DNA of 64,000 nucleotides from Talinum fruticosum (Eukaryota; Streptophyta; Magnoliopsida; Caryophyllales; Talinaceae): assembly GCA_021018815.1 (NCBI GenBank), contig JAITYX010000102.1, positions 1,116,001 to 1,180,000 of the forward strand, read 5' to 3'. Of the stretch, positions 23,706 to 34,359 are shown piece by piece. The translations under genes were made by a program, and so were the position numbers. Below the pieces are notes generated by a model. It did not search any database. It was not told the origin of the DNA and saw only the letters and a program-made list of their open reading frames with translations. How positions within the stretch are numbered: the first letter of the stretch is position 1; every line of letters starts with the position of its first letter.

Positions 23706-25046
23706 TTGGTGCAATTTCTTGTGTGCATGCTTAGGAGGAATTATAGATGTGAAGAATTAGCGCCTCTTGATCCCGAAATCAAAGCAACCATCGGGAGACT
23801 AAGTGGTGTAGGTCGTATACGAAGAAAGAAGCAAACTATGGATGCAATTCCACCTTATACCCTTCAATCTTATTCAGCTCCTACCACAGTACAGGAGGCT
23901 CCACTATTGTGTTGCCTCTATCTGCCGGAGGTAACCTATGACTTCAAGCCTGGTTTCATAAGTCTCATTGAGCAGAACCGGTTTAGAGGATCACTTGTGG
24001 AGAACTCCATCAAGCATATCAACTTGTTCCTTAAGTGGTGTGGCATGATTAAGATGACGAACCGACGAGTACATTTGACTCAAGTTATTTCCTTTCTCCC
24101 TCCACTAATAAGGTAAAGAATTGGCTCGAAAATTATGCCCCCAACTCTTTCCACACTTGGGATGAGTTGAACCTTGCCTTCCTTAATCGATCATTCCGTT
24201 CAAGCAGCATCCTGGGAGTCTCTGTTTGAAGCATGGGAGCGATTCGGAGGGATGCAATGAGAGTGCCCTCATCATGGTGTTTAGCCTTAAATGCTCGTTC
24301 AAATATTCTATACAGGGCTTTCTTATTCGGTATGTCAGTATGTGGATAATGCTTCGGGCGTACTTTTATGAAGAAGACACCGGAGCAAGCTAATGCTCTG
24401 TTGGAGGAAATGACTTCCAATGCCTACAACCGGGGTGTTGGAAGAGATGATCGAGAGCGTACGAAGTATAATGTGGATGCAAGTGGCTCTTTTGGCCAAC
24501 AAGGTAGAGGCTCTCACATTGCAACTGGAGAAATTTGTGACAAGCGCTCTACTTGGGACTTCTTCTTCCTCCACCGCTCAAGAGACAGGATATTCTTGTG
24601 AGGCATGTGGAGGCCCTCATCCTCATTTGGAGTGCCATCCTTGCCTCTCCACACTTGAGCAAGCCAACTCATCCCCACTAAAACCCATCTCAACCACCTG
24701 GTTTCCATCCACCACCACAAAACCACGCTTCCATTCTACAATCCTCCTCCTCCACCTGCTCCAAGAGAAATCTAACCTTGAATCTCTCATGGAAGGTTTC
24801 ATCCGAGCCCAAACAAAGACCAATGAGAAATTGTCCACTCACCAAAAGATGCTAGAGACCCAAATAACCCAAATTGCTCAACAGGTCAACCACCTTACCC
24901 AATCCCAAGGGAATTTACCAAGTACAACCCGAACCTAACCCTAAGGGGCATATCAATGCCATAATCTTGAGGAGCGGGAAGGAGTTAGAGGGTCCTTAGG
25001 GGAGTGAGAAAGGGAAGGAGAAGGAGAGTGAGGATGTGATTGATGT
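23706..25046 (+). pseudogene. element B gag, frameshifted and split by a CACTA element
   Basis: Encodes the capsid and nucleocapsid that package element RNA. The frame from 23706 has an N-terminal region ending in a decayed capsid start (PGFISLIEQNRFRGS). The next frame has ENYAPNSFHTWDELNLAFLN, the typical retrotransposon gag WDEL motif near 24160. Then KKTPEQANALLEEMTSNAY appears, followed by a CCHC knuckle CEACGGPHPHLEC at about 24599. The tail has AIILRSGKELEGP near 24970, a motif I recall from Athila-like gag tails. Several stops and shifts are present. The coding sequence continues at 27270 after the CACTA insertion. Confidence 0.82.
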
Positions 25047-25848
25047 CACTACTAGAAACACTAGATTTTGTGACCTCCAAAATCGGTCACAAAATGGCAA
25101 AATTTCAGTAACAAATGGGGTTTGTGACCGATTTTGGCGGTCACAAAAGCCCTCGTCGGAAAATGGATTTTGTGACTAATTCGGTCACAAATTGTGACCG
25201 CTATTGTGACCGATCTATATTTCACACTCATTTTGCGACCACTATTTTGGTGAGAAATTATGACCGCTTTGTGACCGATTTTGTGACCAAAAATATTTGT
25301 GACCGATTTTGTGACCATTATTCTTTAGAAATTTTGTGACTTATTTTGTAACCGTTATATAATTGTGACTCCTTTTGTGACTCGACTTAGTTTTGAAGCT
25401 ATGGTACTTTGTGATTGCTTTTGTGACTAACTTAGTTTTAAAATTATGTTTATTTGTGACCGCTTTTGTGACGGATTCCATTTTATTCTTAAAAACTTTT
25501 GTGACTAATTTTGTGATCGATTCTGTTTTGTACTCAACTTTTTGTGACCACTTTTGTGACCGATTTTGAGAAAATTGAACACATATTGTGCTTGATTTTG
25601 TGACCACTTTTTTGCCATAAAACCATTACATACAATCATGCGGCGAATCCTCGTATTACAAAATCATCTATACTAAATGTTTATACATAATCAATGTCCA
25701 TAGTCCATATCAACCAAGCTAGATTTAAACAAATAAATATCTTCATCATCTTCAAACTATCAACATCCCATACTTATATAATAGTCCAATATAAAAAAGT
25801 TCAATATCCATAACAATAGTAGAAACATAAGAAAATACGACCATATCT

Positions 25849-27113
25849 TCAAGCATTGCCGCTCCAACCATTATCCTCGTCATCATCATCATCAACATCA
25901 TCATCATCATCATCACCATCATCACCACCATTATGAACATCAATATTTGGGTTAGTTGGAATTGGAACATTCATATGTTGCAACAAAGTTTTTATAAGTT
26001 GATTAGTCTCACCAAGTTGTTTCTCAACATGGTTCAACCTTTTGTCAACTTTTTGTTTGTTTTTTCTCTTTTTCAAGTTGCGTAATAGTAGACGAAACAC
26101 TAATATTGGTAGTTAATGGACCAGTAGATGATGCACATGAACCTTCCATTCCAAATCCATGAATTTTACCTTTGTTAGTGAGTCCAAGTAACTTCCTTCC
26201 ACATCTTTATTTGATTTTCAGTTGATAGTTGAAAATCCGATGTTTCTTGAGAACCTTCACCTTGAGAGCATTGCATTCCTTGGATCCCTGCAAGCTTCTT
26301 CTCATACTTTTCCTAAATTATAGAAAATATAATATTTTTGTCATATAAATAAAATAAAACAATAGAAATTATGAGTAACATATGATTAAGAAATGAAATA
26401 CTCACATAAGTCTCTTTCGTTTTGTCATCTACAAAAGTCTAATCTTTCCTTGTATGGGTGTGTTTAAAATGTTCAGCAATAGTTGGCTCTCTTTGAAGTT
26501 CTTCAGCCTATGTACAATCAAACGTAGAATAATTGAGTTCATTTTTTTACATCACGTGAAGGAGAACAAATTTAAGAATACAAATATATTACCAATCGCC
26601 TTTTATGCTCGAGAATAAGGAATAGATCCACCACAATGCACGAGAGGAACCTGCTCCCAAAGGTGATGCTCTATTTGTTTTGGCAGCCTCACTTTTTAAT
26701 TTGAATATATCAGATTCCCAATATTCACATAACCTATCATAAACATCCTTACTTAACCACGAAGGATGTTTTCCACTTTTTCGTATCTTAAAAGTCATGC
26801 CCTTCAATCTTGCCGCTCCACGATGTTCAAAAACTTTCCTAAGATCATGGGTATGCTCATCATACCAACAATATTTTTCTGAATGTAAATACAAAAAAAG
26901 TTATAAACAAGTAATCATATAAATCAAAATTAATATTCTTGTAAGTCTTGAATAGATATTTACCTTGAATTCATCAAACCACATATTCCTCACTTCAATT
27001 GGTAAGTCTTTCCAAGTATGATAAGGTGCATCATACTTACTTTTTATGATGGTAGAGACGGAATGAATGACATCTATGTGGTTTGGACGGAATATATTTA
27101 AAAAGTAAATCAT
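25849..27113 (-). pseudogene. plant En/Spm-type transposase (Transposase_24-like), broken
   Basis: Exon-like segments read on the minus strand: about 27113-26963 with PIEVRNMWFDEFK, then 26883-26595 with WYDEHTHDLRKVFEHRGAAR, PSWLSKDVYDRLCEYWES and EAAKTNRASPLGAGSS, then 26530-26400 with REPTIAEHFKHTHTRKD, and a last segment with a lysine-rich heptad-like region and a GD/D-rich acidic tail (26100-25849). The WFDEFK...W...W.S..V...L..YW...K..S..AK.NR order is the signature of the Transposase_24 (Ptta/En/Spm) family, the DNA-binding partner protein of CACTA elements. A frameshift follows GSS near 26640, and an in-frame stop lies in the next segment. GT/AG signals fit introns at 26962-26884 and around 26580. 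Confidence 0.8.
25876..25935. repeat. ATC trinucleotide-rich tract
   Basis: Imperfect CAT/ATC repeats encode the Asp-rich acidic tail of the transposase remnant on the minus strand. Confidence 0.8.
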
Positions 27114-27269
27114 ATTGTAATAATTTTTTTTTCATTTTATAATGTTAAAGAAGAAGCTTGAATCATTATTTAATACTTACTCTATTGCTACTGAAAATAT
27201 TTTCCTCTTACTCTTTCGCTATCTGAAAATATTTTCGCTATTGAAAATCTAGTATTTCTAATAGTGTGT

Positions 27270-27520
27270 TGAGAAGGAGGGTGCTATGGAGAGTAATGCT
27301 CCTACAAATGAGGTTGCCAAGGAGAATGTGAAGGACCCAGATTTAAACAAGAGTTCATCCATGCCACCACCTAAGCCCTACAAGCCTCCCATCCCATTTC
27401 CACAACGGTTTGTGAAGGCTAAGGAGGAGAAGAAGTTTTCTAGGTTCATTGAGATGTTGAAGAAGTTGCACATCAACATCCCCTTTTATCATTGAGATGT
27501 TGAAGAAGTTGCATATCAAC
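27270..27520 (+). pseudogene. element B gag-protease linker
   Basis: Continues the gag tail after the CACTA insertion. PPKPYKPPIPFPQRFVKAK and the following FIEMLKKLHINIPF match the Pro-rich linker and the helical segment that precede the protease of Athila-type elements. The frame ends at 27493, and a short stretch around 27480-27530 is duplicated (ATTGAGATGTTGAAGAAGTTGCA occurs twice), which accounts for the disruption. Confidence 0.75.
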
Positions 27521-27599
27521 ATCTCTTTTTGAAAGTTATCATCGATATACCTTCTTATGCCAAGTTTCTTAAGGAGATGCTTTCCAACAAAGGGAAATT

Positions 27600-28013
27600 G
27601 TTAGAGCATGCTACCGTATCCATCACCGAGGAGTGTAGCGCCATCATCCGAACAAGCTACCTCCAAAGCTTTCGATCCGGGTAGTTTTTCTATACCGTGC
27701 TCTGTGGGCAATGTAGCCATTAGTAGGGCTTTATGTGATCTTGTTGTGAGTGTTAGCCTCATGCCCTACTCTATATGCAAGCGGTTTCACAAAGGAGAGT
27801 TGAAGTCAACCACCATCTCTCTTTACTTGGCGGATCGATCCGTCAAATTCTCCATTGGAATTCTTGACGATATGCCACTTCAGGTCAGGAAATTCTTTAT
27901 CTCGTGCGATTTTGTGAATGGAAATGGCCAAGGATGCACAAATTCCCATCATTTTGGGAAGACCTTTTCTTGCTATCGCTGAGGCCATGATAGATGTGAA
28001 GAATGGCAAGCTG
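27600..28013 (+). pseudogene. element B aspartic protease, inactive and truncated
   Basis: Retroelement proteases cleave the gag-pol precursor. GSFSIPCSVGN leads to ALCDLVVSVSLMP, where the family has a D(L/T)GAS-type active site; here Gly and Ala are replaced by Val-Val. LADRSVKFSIGILDD follows. In another frame comes IPIILGRPFLAIAEA, then DVKNGKL, the C-terminal GRPFL motif. The sequence stops abruptly at about 28013, where element C LTR sequence begins without an LTR end. Confidence 0.82.
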
Positions 28014-28518
28014 TTTTTATTATTAATTTTATTATTCCCCCTTAAATAATAGTCTTTTAGGTTAGTTTTAGGAATTTTATTTTATTTTATTTTATATATT
28101 TTAATTTTCAGATTATTTTTCTATCGGCTTTTATTATTTTTAAGTCAGTTTGTTAGAAATTAATTTAAAAATAGTTTCTTTTATTATTTTTTGTGTTTTA
28201 TCTTCTTTTAGGGTTTAGATAGAGTCCTAGTTTGATGTGATTAAATTTTAGAATTTATTTGGAATTAATTTGATAATTTTTCAGATTTAAATCTTGAATT
28301 TAATTATTGTAGGTTTTTAGTTAAATAATTTTGTAAATTCGGTTTTAAAGTTTATTTTTATATTTTTAGGGTCTGGTTAGGTCTAGAAAATTAGTTTTAA
28401 TATTCTAGGTAATTTTGGTATTTATTTTCGTAATTAATTTAGTGCAGAATTTTAGTTATTTAATTTTCTGTTTTAGAATCTGTTTATTTTCTGCCTTAGT
28501 TTTCTGTTTTAATTGTTC

Positions 28519-28579
<61 letters not shown>

Positions 28580-28993
28580 TTCTGGGTTATTATAATTTTT
28601 ATATTCTGTCTAGATTATTTATTTATATTGTTAGATGATTTTTTTAGTTATTAAATTCTGAATTATTCTCTCGTTTTGATTTTCTATTTAAGTTTTTATT
28701 TGATTTTCTGTTTTGAATTTTCCATAATTAATTAGGATAGTTATGTCAAATTTAGATTATCAGAATAAAGTTGCATAGAATTAAATTTTAGAATTTTAGT
28801 AGTTTAATTTGATTTGTTTGATTTTTTACAAAGATAAATAAATAAAATAACTAGAGTAGTAAGTTTAATTGGATTGAAAATTTTATTTTTACATTATCCT
28901 TCCTCGTGGATTCGATTCCTACTTGCCTATAATATATTGTTAATTATAAGCCTAAGTAGTGGTTTAATTTGTAACCGTACGATAAGCTGAACA
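28014..28993 (+). repeat. element C partial 5' LTR
   Basis: About 980 bp matching 37427-38402 closely and in order, starting TTTTTATTATTAATTT. It ends near AAGCTGAACA just before the PBS. It contains a TA microsatellite that is much longer than in the 3' LTR. Confidence 0.85.
28522..28577. repeat. (AT)n microsatellite
   Basis: About 28 dinucleotide repeats. The corresponding tract in the 3' LTR at 37945-37962 has about nine. The small frame reading YIYIYI across it is not a gene. Confidence 0.9.
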
Positions 28994-28997
28994 AATT

Positions 28998-29016
28998 TTG
29001 GCGCCGTTGTCGGGGA
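28998..29016 (+). promoter_or_regulatory. element C primer-binding site
   Basis: TTGGCGCCGTTGTCGGGGA, one base from the Athila/Tat tRNA-Asp-type primer site. Confidence 0.88.
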
Positions 29017-29112
29017 AAGAAAAAAAAATCTTAGTTTTCTTTGAATCTAATCTAATTAACTATATATATATATTTCTAAACTTGTGCATTTTAATTAATT
29101 ACATTTTAGTGT

Positions 29113-30107
29113 ATGAAATTGCGGAGTGGTCGCATGGTAAGAGAGAAGGAAGAGCACACGAAGGAAAAAGAATCTCTACAATCCGAAGATTCCGGGCACG
29201 AAACCGAGGTTGATTCTATAAACTTTGAAATGGCTACTTTACGTGAGCTTGCTGCACCTAATTTAGAAACACAACCTTTGTCTATTTCATATCCTACTTT
29301 GGACCGACCCCTTAAATTGAATTTTGAATTTTTGAACTTACTACCTAAGTTTCATGGATTACCTAGTGAGGACCCATATCGTCATATTAATGAATTTATT
29401 ATTACTTGTTCTACCATACAACCCGAGGGAATCACACAAGACCAAATTAAGTTAAGAGCCTTTCCCTTTTCACTTCAGGATAAGGCTAAAGATTGGTTGT
29501 ATTACATACCTCCTGCAACATTCACTACATGGACCCAAGTTCATAAAGCATTCTTAGAAAAATTCTTTCCTACATCTCGGATTTGGTCCATTAGAAAAGA
29601 AATTTGTGGCATTAAACAGATGACTGGGGAGACTTTTTATGAATACTGGGAACGTTTTAATAAATTATGTGCTAGTTGTCCCCAACATCAAATTTCGAAC
29701 AATTACCGATTCAATATTTTTATGAAGGGTTATTGTCAATTGATAGAAATACGGTGAGATGCTTGCTAGTGGGGGCTTTGGTTAATAAGACTCCAGCTCA
29801 AGGTAGAGAATTATTTAATAATATAGCCCTAAATACTCAACAGTTTGGAACTAGGGATACCCAATTTATGAAGGTTAATGAGCTCGGTTCAAGTACATCA
29901 TTAGAAAATCAATTGTCTCATATCACTGCTATGTTGAACAAACTCGTCACTCGGAGGAGTTCAAAAGGCGTAGTGTGTCGAATTTTCTATTGGGAAGGGC
30001 ATCATATGGATGCATGCCCTACATTACAGGGGCGAAGTAAATGCCGTTTTCCTAATCAAGGTCAAAGAAAGTACGATGCATTTTCAAACACCTACAATGA
30101 AGGATAG
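29113..30107 (+). pseudogene. element C gag
   Basis: Starts MKLRSGRMVREKEEHTKEKE. The capsid follows with LLPKFHGLPSEDPYRHINEF, IKLRAFPFSLQDKAKDWLYY, TWTQVHKAFLEKFFP, EICGIKQMTGETFYEYWERF and LCASCPQHQISN, the retrotransposon gag family order seen in Athila-type elements. The 214-codon first frame ends at 29757, and a shift near 29690 leads to QYFYEGLL, GALVNKTPAQGRELFNNIA, and a knuckle reading CRIFYWEGHHMDAC. There the second Cys is Phe, so zinc binding is probably lost. One frameshift and one lost Cys are the main defects. Confidence 0.9.
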
Positions 30108-30369
30108 AGGGATCACCATAACCTTAGGTATGGACCTAAAAACAACCCCCCGGTGTTGACCAAGCCCAGCGTCAACCATCCGCTCAAGATAAAACGAACT
30201 TCCTTTAGAGCAAATGATTAAGAAAATGGATGACTAGAAAAAGGAATCTGATCTTAGGTTCCAAAGTTTAGAAATGACTATTAAGCGAGGTTAAAGAGAG
30301 ACAAACTACAATAGATACCATGTTCAGTAACCTACAAGCCCAATTGCAAAATAGATTACTATCTCGAAC

Positions 30370-31240
30370 CCTTCCGTAACCCCAAGGAAAATGTAAGTGC
30401 CATAAGAATAAGGAGTGGGAAGGAACTTAATGATCCTAAAAATGATAGAGAGGTAGAGCCTGAACTAGAGGTCAAGGAATCTGAACCTAACTTAAAGAAA
30501 GATAACACCTCTGATGCTAAAGAGATAAGTGACAATAAGAAAGATCCTTACGAACCTATCCCACCTATCCCTAGTAGACCGAGAAGCATAACTCTTAAAA
30601 TAGATGAGGCAAGCCAAGAAATCCTAGAAACGTTTGGGAAGGTAGAGATCAACATTCCTCTCCTAGATGCCATTAAACAAGTTCCTCGTTATGCTAAATT
30701 TCTTAAGGAGCTTTATACTTCTAAAGAAAATTGAAAGGAAATGAGAAGATAAGTGTGGGGAAGAATGCATCTCGCTGTTTTTCAAAAGAAGCTCCCTCTT
30801 AAATGTAAGGACCCAGGTGTGTTCTCTATCCCTTGTAAGATTGGAAACCTATACTTTGATAGTGCCATGCTTGATTTAGGTGCCTCCATTAACGTGATGC
30901 CTAGGGTCTGTTTATGATAAACTAAATTTGGGAGAGTTGAAGAAAACTCGGGCTAGTAATTCGGTTGGCTGATAGGAGTAGTACTTACCCGGATGGAGTC
31001 TTAGAGGATGTCTTAGTCCAAGTAAATGAGCTTATTTTTCCTGCTAATTTTTATGTATTGGACATGGGTAATGCATGCCACGACATTCCTATTTTGCTTG
31101 GTAGACCATTCCTTAAAACATCTAGGACAAAAATAGATGTGTGTGGGGAACATTGCCTATGGAATTTGATGGTGATGTTATTAAGTTCAATATTTTTGAT
31201 GCCATGAGATTTCCTGCCAATGTGAATTATGTTTGTGCAC
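30370..31240 (+). pseudogene. element C gag tail and aspartic protease
   Basis: The stretch 30390-30730 encodes a charged tail and the helix EINIPLLDAIKQVPRYAKFL before the protease. The protease has KCKDPGVFSIPCKIGN and LDLGASINVMP at about 30870 with the active-site Asp-Leu-Gly-Ala-Ser kept. Next come SSTYPDGVLEDVLVQVNELI, FYVLDMGNACHDIPILLGRP with the C-terminal GRPFL motif, and a tail after a shift near 31140. Stops at about 30735 and 30918 break it. The protease core is otherwise more intact than in element B. Confidence 0.82.
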
Positions 31241-31477
31241 TTGATGAATTGTCCCATGATGTTTATGATTTGTCTCAAGAAGATGAATTGTTAATCGTGC
31301 TTACTAAAGGGTTGGATCATTTTGTATTTCATGCTATACCCTTTCATATTAACTTAGGACTAGTAGATAGCATAGAGTCTTTGTTACAGTTGCAAGAATG
31401 GAAAGACCTAGTATGATAAAGCTACTTGTAAATCATGAAAAGTTGCTACCCTCTCGTGTTTCACCCCTAAATTAGAT

Positions 31478-32337
31478 TTGAAACAATTGCCTGAAAATTT
31501 GAAATGTGCTTATTTAGGAGATAATGAGACTTTACCTGTTATAATTTCTAATGCACTAACACTTGAACGAGAAGATAAGCTTATTAAGGTGCTTAGAGAA
31601 CATAGTGAAGAATTAAGGTGGACTTTAGCATACCTGAAAGGGCTCAGCCCAACATTGTGTTCACATAAAATCACATTAGAGTCAGATGTTAAGCCTAAGA
31701 GATACCCTCAACGGAGACTAAACCCGCCTATGATGGAGGTAGTGCAAAAAGAAATTCTTAAGTGGATAGATGCTGGAGTGATCTACCCCATAGCTGATTC
31801 CGAATGGGTTAGCCCGATTCATGCAGTTCCTAAAAGGGGGTACAACAAGTAGTCCAAAATAAGGAAGGTGAATTGGTTCCTACCGGAGTCCAGAGTGGCT
31901 GGAGGGTGTGCGTTGACTATAGAAAATTAAACAAAGCCACAAAGAAAGATCATTTTCCCTTGCCTTTTATGGACCAAATGTTAGAAAGATTAGTCGGGAA
32001 ATCACATTATTGTTTTCTAGATGGGTATTCAGGGTATATTCAAGTCCCTATAGCTCCCGAAGATCGGGAAAAGACCACCTTTACATGTCCTTTTGGCACT
32101 TATTCTTTTAAGAGAATGCCTTTTGGCTTATGTAATGCTCCTGCTACATTTCAAAGATGTATGATGAGTATCTTTTCCGAGTTTATCACCAAAATTATGG
32201 AAGTTTTCATGGATGATTTTACTGTGCATGGTGATTCATTTGATGAGTGCTTACATCATCTTACTTTAGTACTTAGGCTTTGCATTGAAACTAATTTGGT
32301 ACTTAATTTTGAAAAGTGTCATATCATGGTTGAATAA
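31478..32337 (+). pseudogene. element C reverse transcriptase, near intact
   Basis: Copies element RNA into DNA. Visible in order are LKGLSPTLCSHKI, the PQRRLNPPMMEVVQKEILKW block, YPIADSEWVSPIHAVPKRGG-like sequence, VCVDYRKLNKATKKDHFPLP, FLDGYSGYIQVPIAPEDREK, FGTYSFKRMPFGLCNAPATF and VFMDDFTVHGDSFDECL. VFMDDF carries the catalytic Asp pair of gypsy polymerases. Only a stop near 31850 and a stop at 32337 interrupt it. The upstream linker (31200-31415) is in another frame. Confidence 0.92.
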
Positions 32338-32340
32338 GGG

Positions 32341-33100
32341 GTAGTATTGGGGCATATTGTGTCATCTAAGGGTTTAGAGGTTGACAAGGCAAAAATAGGC
32401 ATCATTCAATCTTTACCCTATCCCAAATGTGTTAAGGATGTAAGGTCATTTTTAGGTCATGTTGGATTTTATAGGAGATTTATTAAAGACTTCTCAAAGA
32501 TTGCCTCTCCTTTATGTGCTTTACTTGCAAAAGATGCTAAATTTGATTTTAATGAGGAATGTGACAGGGCTTTTGATGAATTGAAGTTAAAATTGACTAT
32601 GACTCCTATAGTACAACCTCCGAACTGGGCCTTAGCTTTTGAGTTGATGTGTGATGCTAGTAATAAGGCGATAGGGGCTGTCTTAGGTCAAAAAGTAGGG
32701 AAGGTACCTCATTTAATTCATTATGCTTCTAGAACTCTTGACCAAGCACAATGTAACTATACCACTACAGAAAAGGAAATGTATGCTATTGTTTTTGCTC
32801 TTGAAATGTTTCGTCCTTATCTCGCTAGGTGTGAAAGTTGTTGTTTATACTAATCATTCTACTATTAAATATTTGTTGAATAAGAACGACTCTAAACCCA
32901 GGTTGATTAGATGGGTCTTATTACTGCAAGAATTTGAAATAACTTTTAAAGACAAGCGAGGAGCTGAAAACTTAGTTGCAGACCATCCGAGTAGGCTAGA
33001 AAATGGGGAAAGTGGTGACCCTTTCAGTGATTGTTTTCCTGAGGAGACTCTATATGTTATCATTGATAAATTACCTTGGTATGCTGACATAGTAAATTAA
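32341..33100 (+). pseudogene. element C connection domain and RNase H
   Basis: GHIVSSKGLEVDKAKIGIIQ and VRSFLGHVGFYRRFIKDFSK are the gypsy connection motifs. RNase H begins with LAFELMCDASNKAIGAVLGQ and continues with YTTTEKEMYAIVFALEMFRP. A shift near 32840 separates this from TNHSTIKYLLNKNDSKPRLI, WVLLLQEFEITFKDKRGAEN and a final ADHPSRLE. One frameshift is the main defect. Confidence 0.9.
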
Positions 33101-33239
33101 ATAGTTACCAAAACTTTTTCAAGAGACATGTATAGAGACCAAAAAGATAAGATAAGATCTCGAGGCTAAATATTATGTTTGGGACGACCCATAATTATGG
33201 AAATTTTGTGGAGATCATATTATAAGGCGTTGTGTAGAT

Positions 33240-34359
33240 GACACTGAGTTTCATTCTATTTTAACTTTCTGTCATTCATCTGAAAGTGGGGGCATTTTGG
33301 ACCAAAAAGAACAACACACAAAGTCTTAGAATGTGGATTTTATTGGCCTACTATTTTTCGTGATGCTTATGATTTTTGCAAAAATGTGAAGCATGCCAAA
33401 AGACAAGAAATTTATCGTGGAGGAATCAAATGCCCCTATATAATGTGTATATGTGTCAAATATTTGATGTGTGGGGCGTGGATTTCATGGGACCGTTTCC
33501 CTTTCCTTTGGTTTTACTTACATACTCGTGTTTGTTGATTATGTGTCTAAATGGGTTGAAGCGGTAGCTACTAAAGCTAATGATGTTAAGACAATAGTGA
33601 AACATGTTAAATCTCGTATTTTATATACATATAGGGTACCTAGAGCAGTCATTAGTGATAGAGGGACACATTTTTGTAATAAAACTTTAGGTACCTTGCT
33701 AGCTAAATACCATGTAACTCATAAGGTGTCTACAAGTTATCATCCCCAAACAAATAGCCAAGCTGAAATCTCTAATAGAGAAATCAAAGGAATTCTAGAA
33801 AAAGTTGTTCGGCCGGATAAGAAGGATTGGAGTATTAAATTAGATGAAGCTCTCTTGGCTTATAGGACTCGCATACAAGACCCCTATAGGTATGTCACCT
33901 TACAGGCTAGTCTTTGGAAAATCATGTCATCTCCCTGTAGAGTTAGAGCATAAATCATATTGGGGTTGTACAGAAGTGCAATTTAGATTATGACTTAGAG
34001 GGAAAGGATCGTAAGCTACAACTGCAAGAATTAGAAGAGATTTGTATGGAAGCTTATGACAATTCAGTAATTTACAAACGTAAGGCCAAAGTATATCATG
34101 ATGCTAAGCTTGTCGGAAGGACTTTCAAATAGCGGAGAAAGTGTTATTGTTCAATTCATAATTGAGACTTTTTCCTGGTAAGTTAAACTCTAGATGCCTA
34201 GGACCTTTTAAGGTAGTAAAGACTTATCCACGTGGAGCTATTGAGATTAAAAGTTATTCTACTAACAAGATTTTTAAGGTCAATGGTCACATGTTAAAGA
34301 ATTTCTATGAAGGAAGCCTAATTTGCTTAGTAGAGGAGATTCATTTAGAAGATCCATGA
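33240..34359 (+). pseudogene. element C integrase, frameshifted
   Basis: Inserts the cDNA into the chromosome. An HHCC zinc region is spread over frames at 33270-33410 (CHSSESGG... CEACQKTRNLSWRNQMPL). The catalytic core shows [13 protein letters not shown] with the first Asp, [32 protein letters not shown] with the second Asp, and [20 protein letters not shown] with the Glu. A shift near 33525 and the loss of frame after about 33910 break it. The C-terminal end at 34162-34359 has GPFKVVKTYPRGAIEIKSYS and FKVNGHMLKNFYEG. Confidence 0.88.

Larger units (their letters stand above)
25047..27266 (-). mobile_element. CACTA-1: CACTA (En/Spm) transposon with decayed transposase
   Basis: A 2,220 bp element with ends CACTACTAGAAACACTAG and, reverse-complemented from the right, CACTATTAGAAATACTAG; about 22 bp of terminal inverted repeat agree. 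The three-base duplication TGT flanks it (25044-25046, 27267-27269). The left 570 bp are dense in TTTTGTGACCG subterminal repeats in both orientations. The right end is short and carries GAAAATATTTTC palindromes instead. A minus-strand transposase remnant fills the middle. The element splits element B's gag. Confidence 0.93.

Noticed and set aside
25061..25607. Open frames on both strands with repeating VTK and FVTD-type residues
   Set aside because: They are translations of the TTTTGTGACCG subterminal repeats of CACTA-1. The same applies to 57508-57768 in CACTA-2.
28415..28654. Hydrophobic small protein with a YIYIYI run
   Set aside because: It is the translation of the TA microsatellite in element C's LTR.
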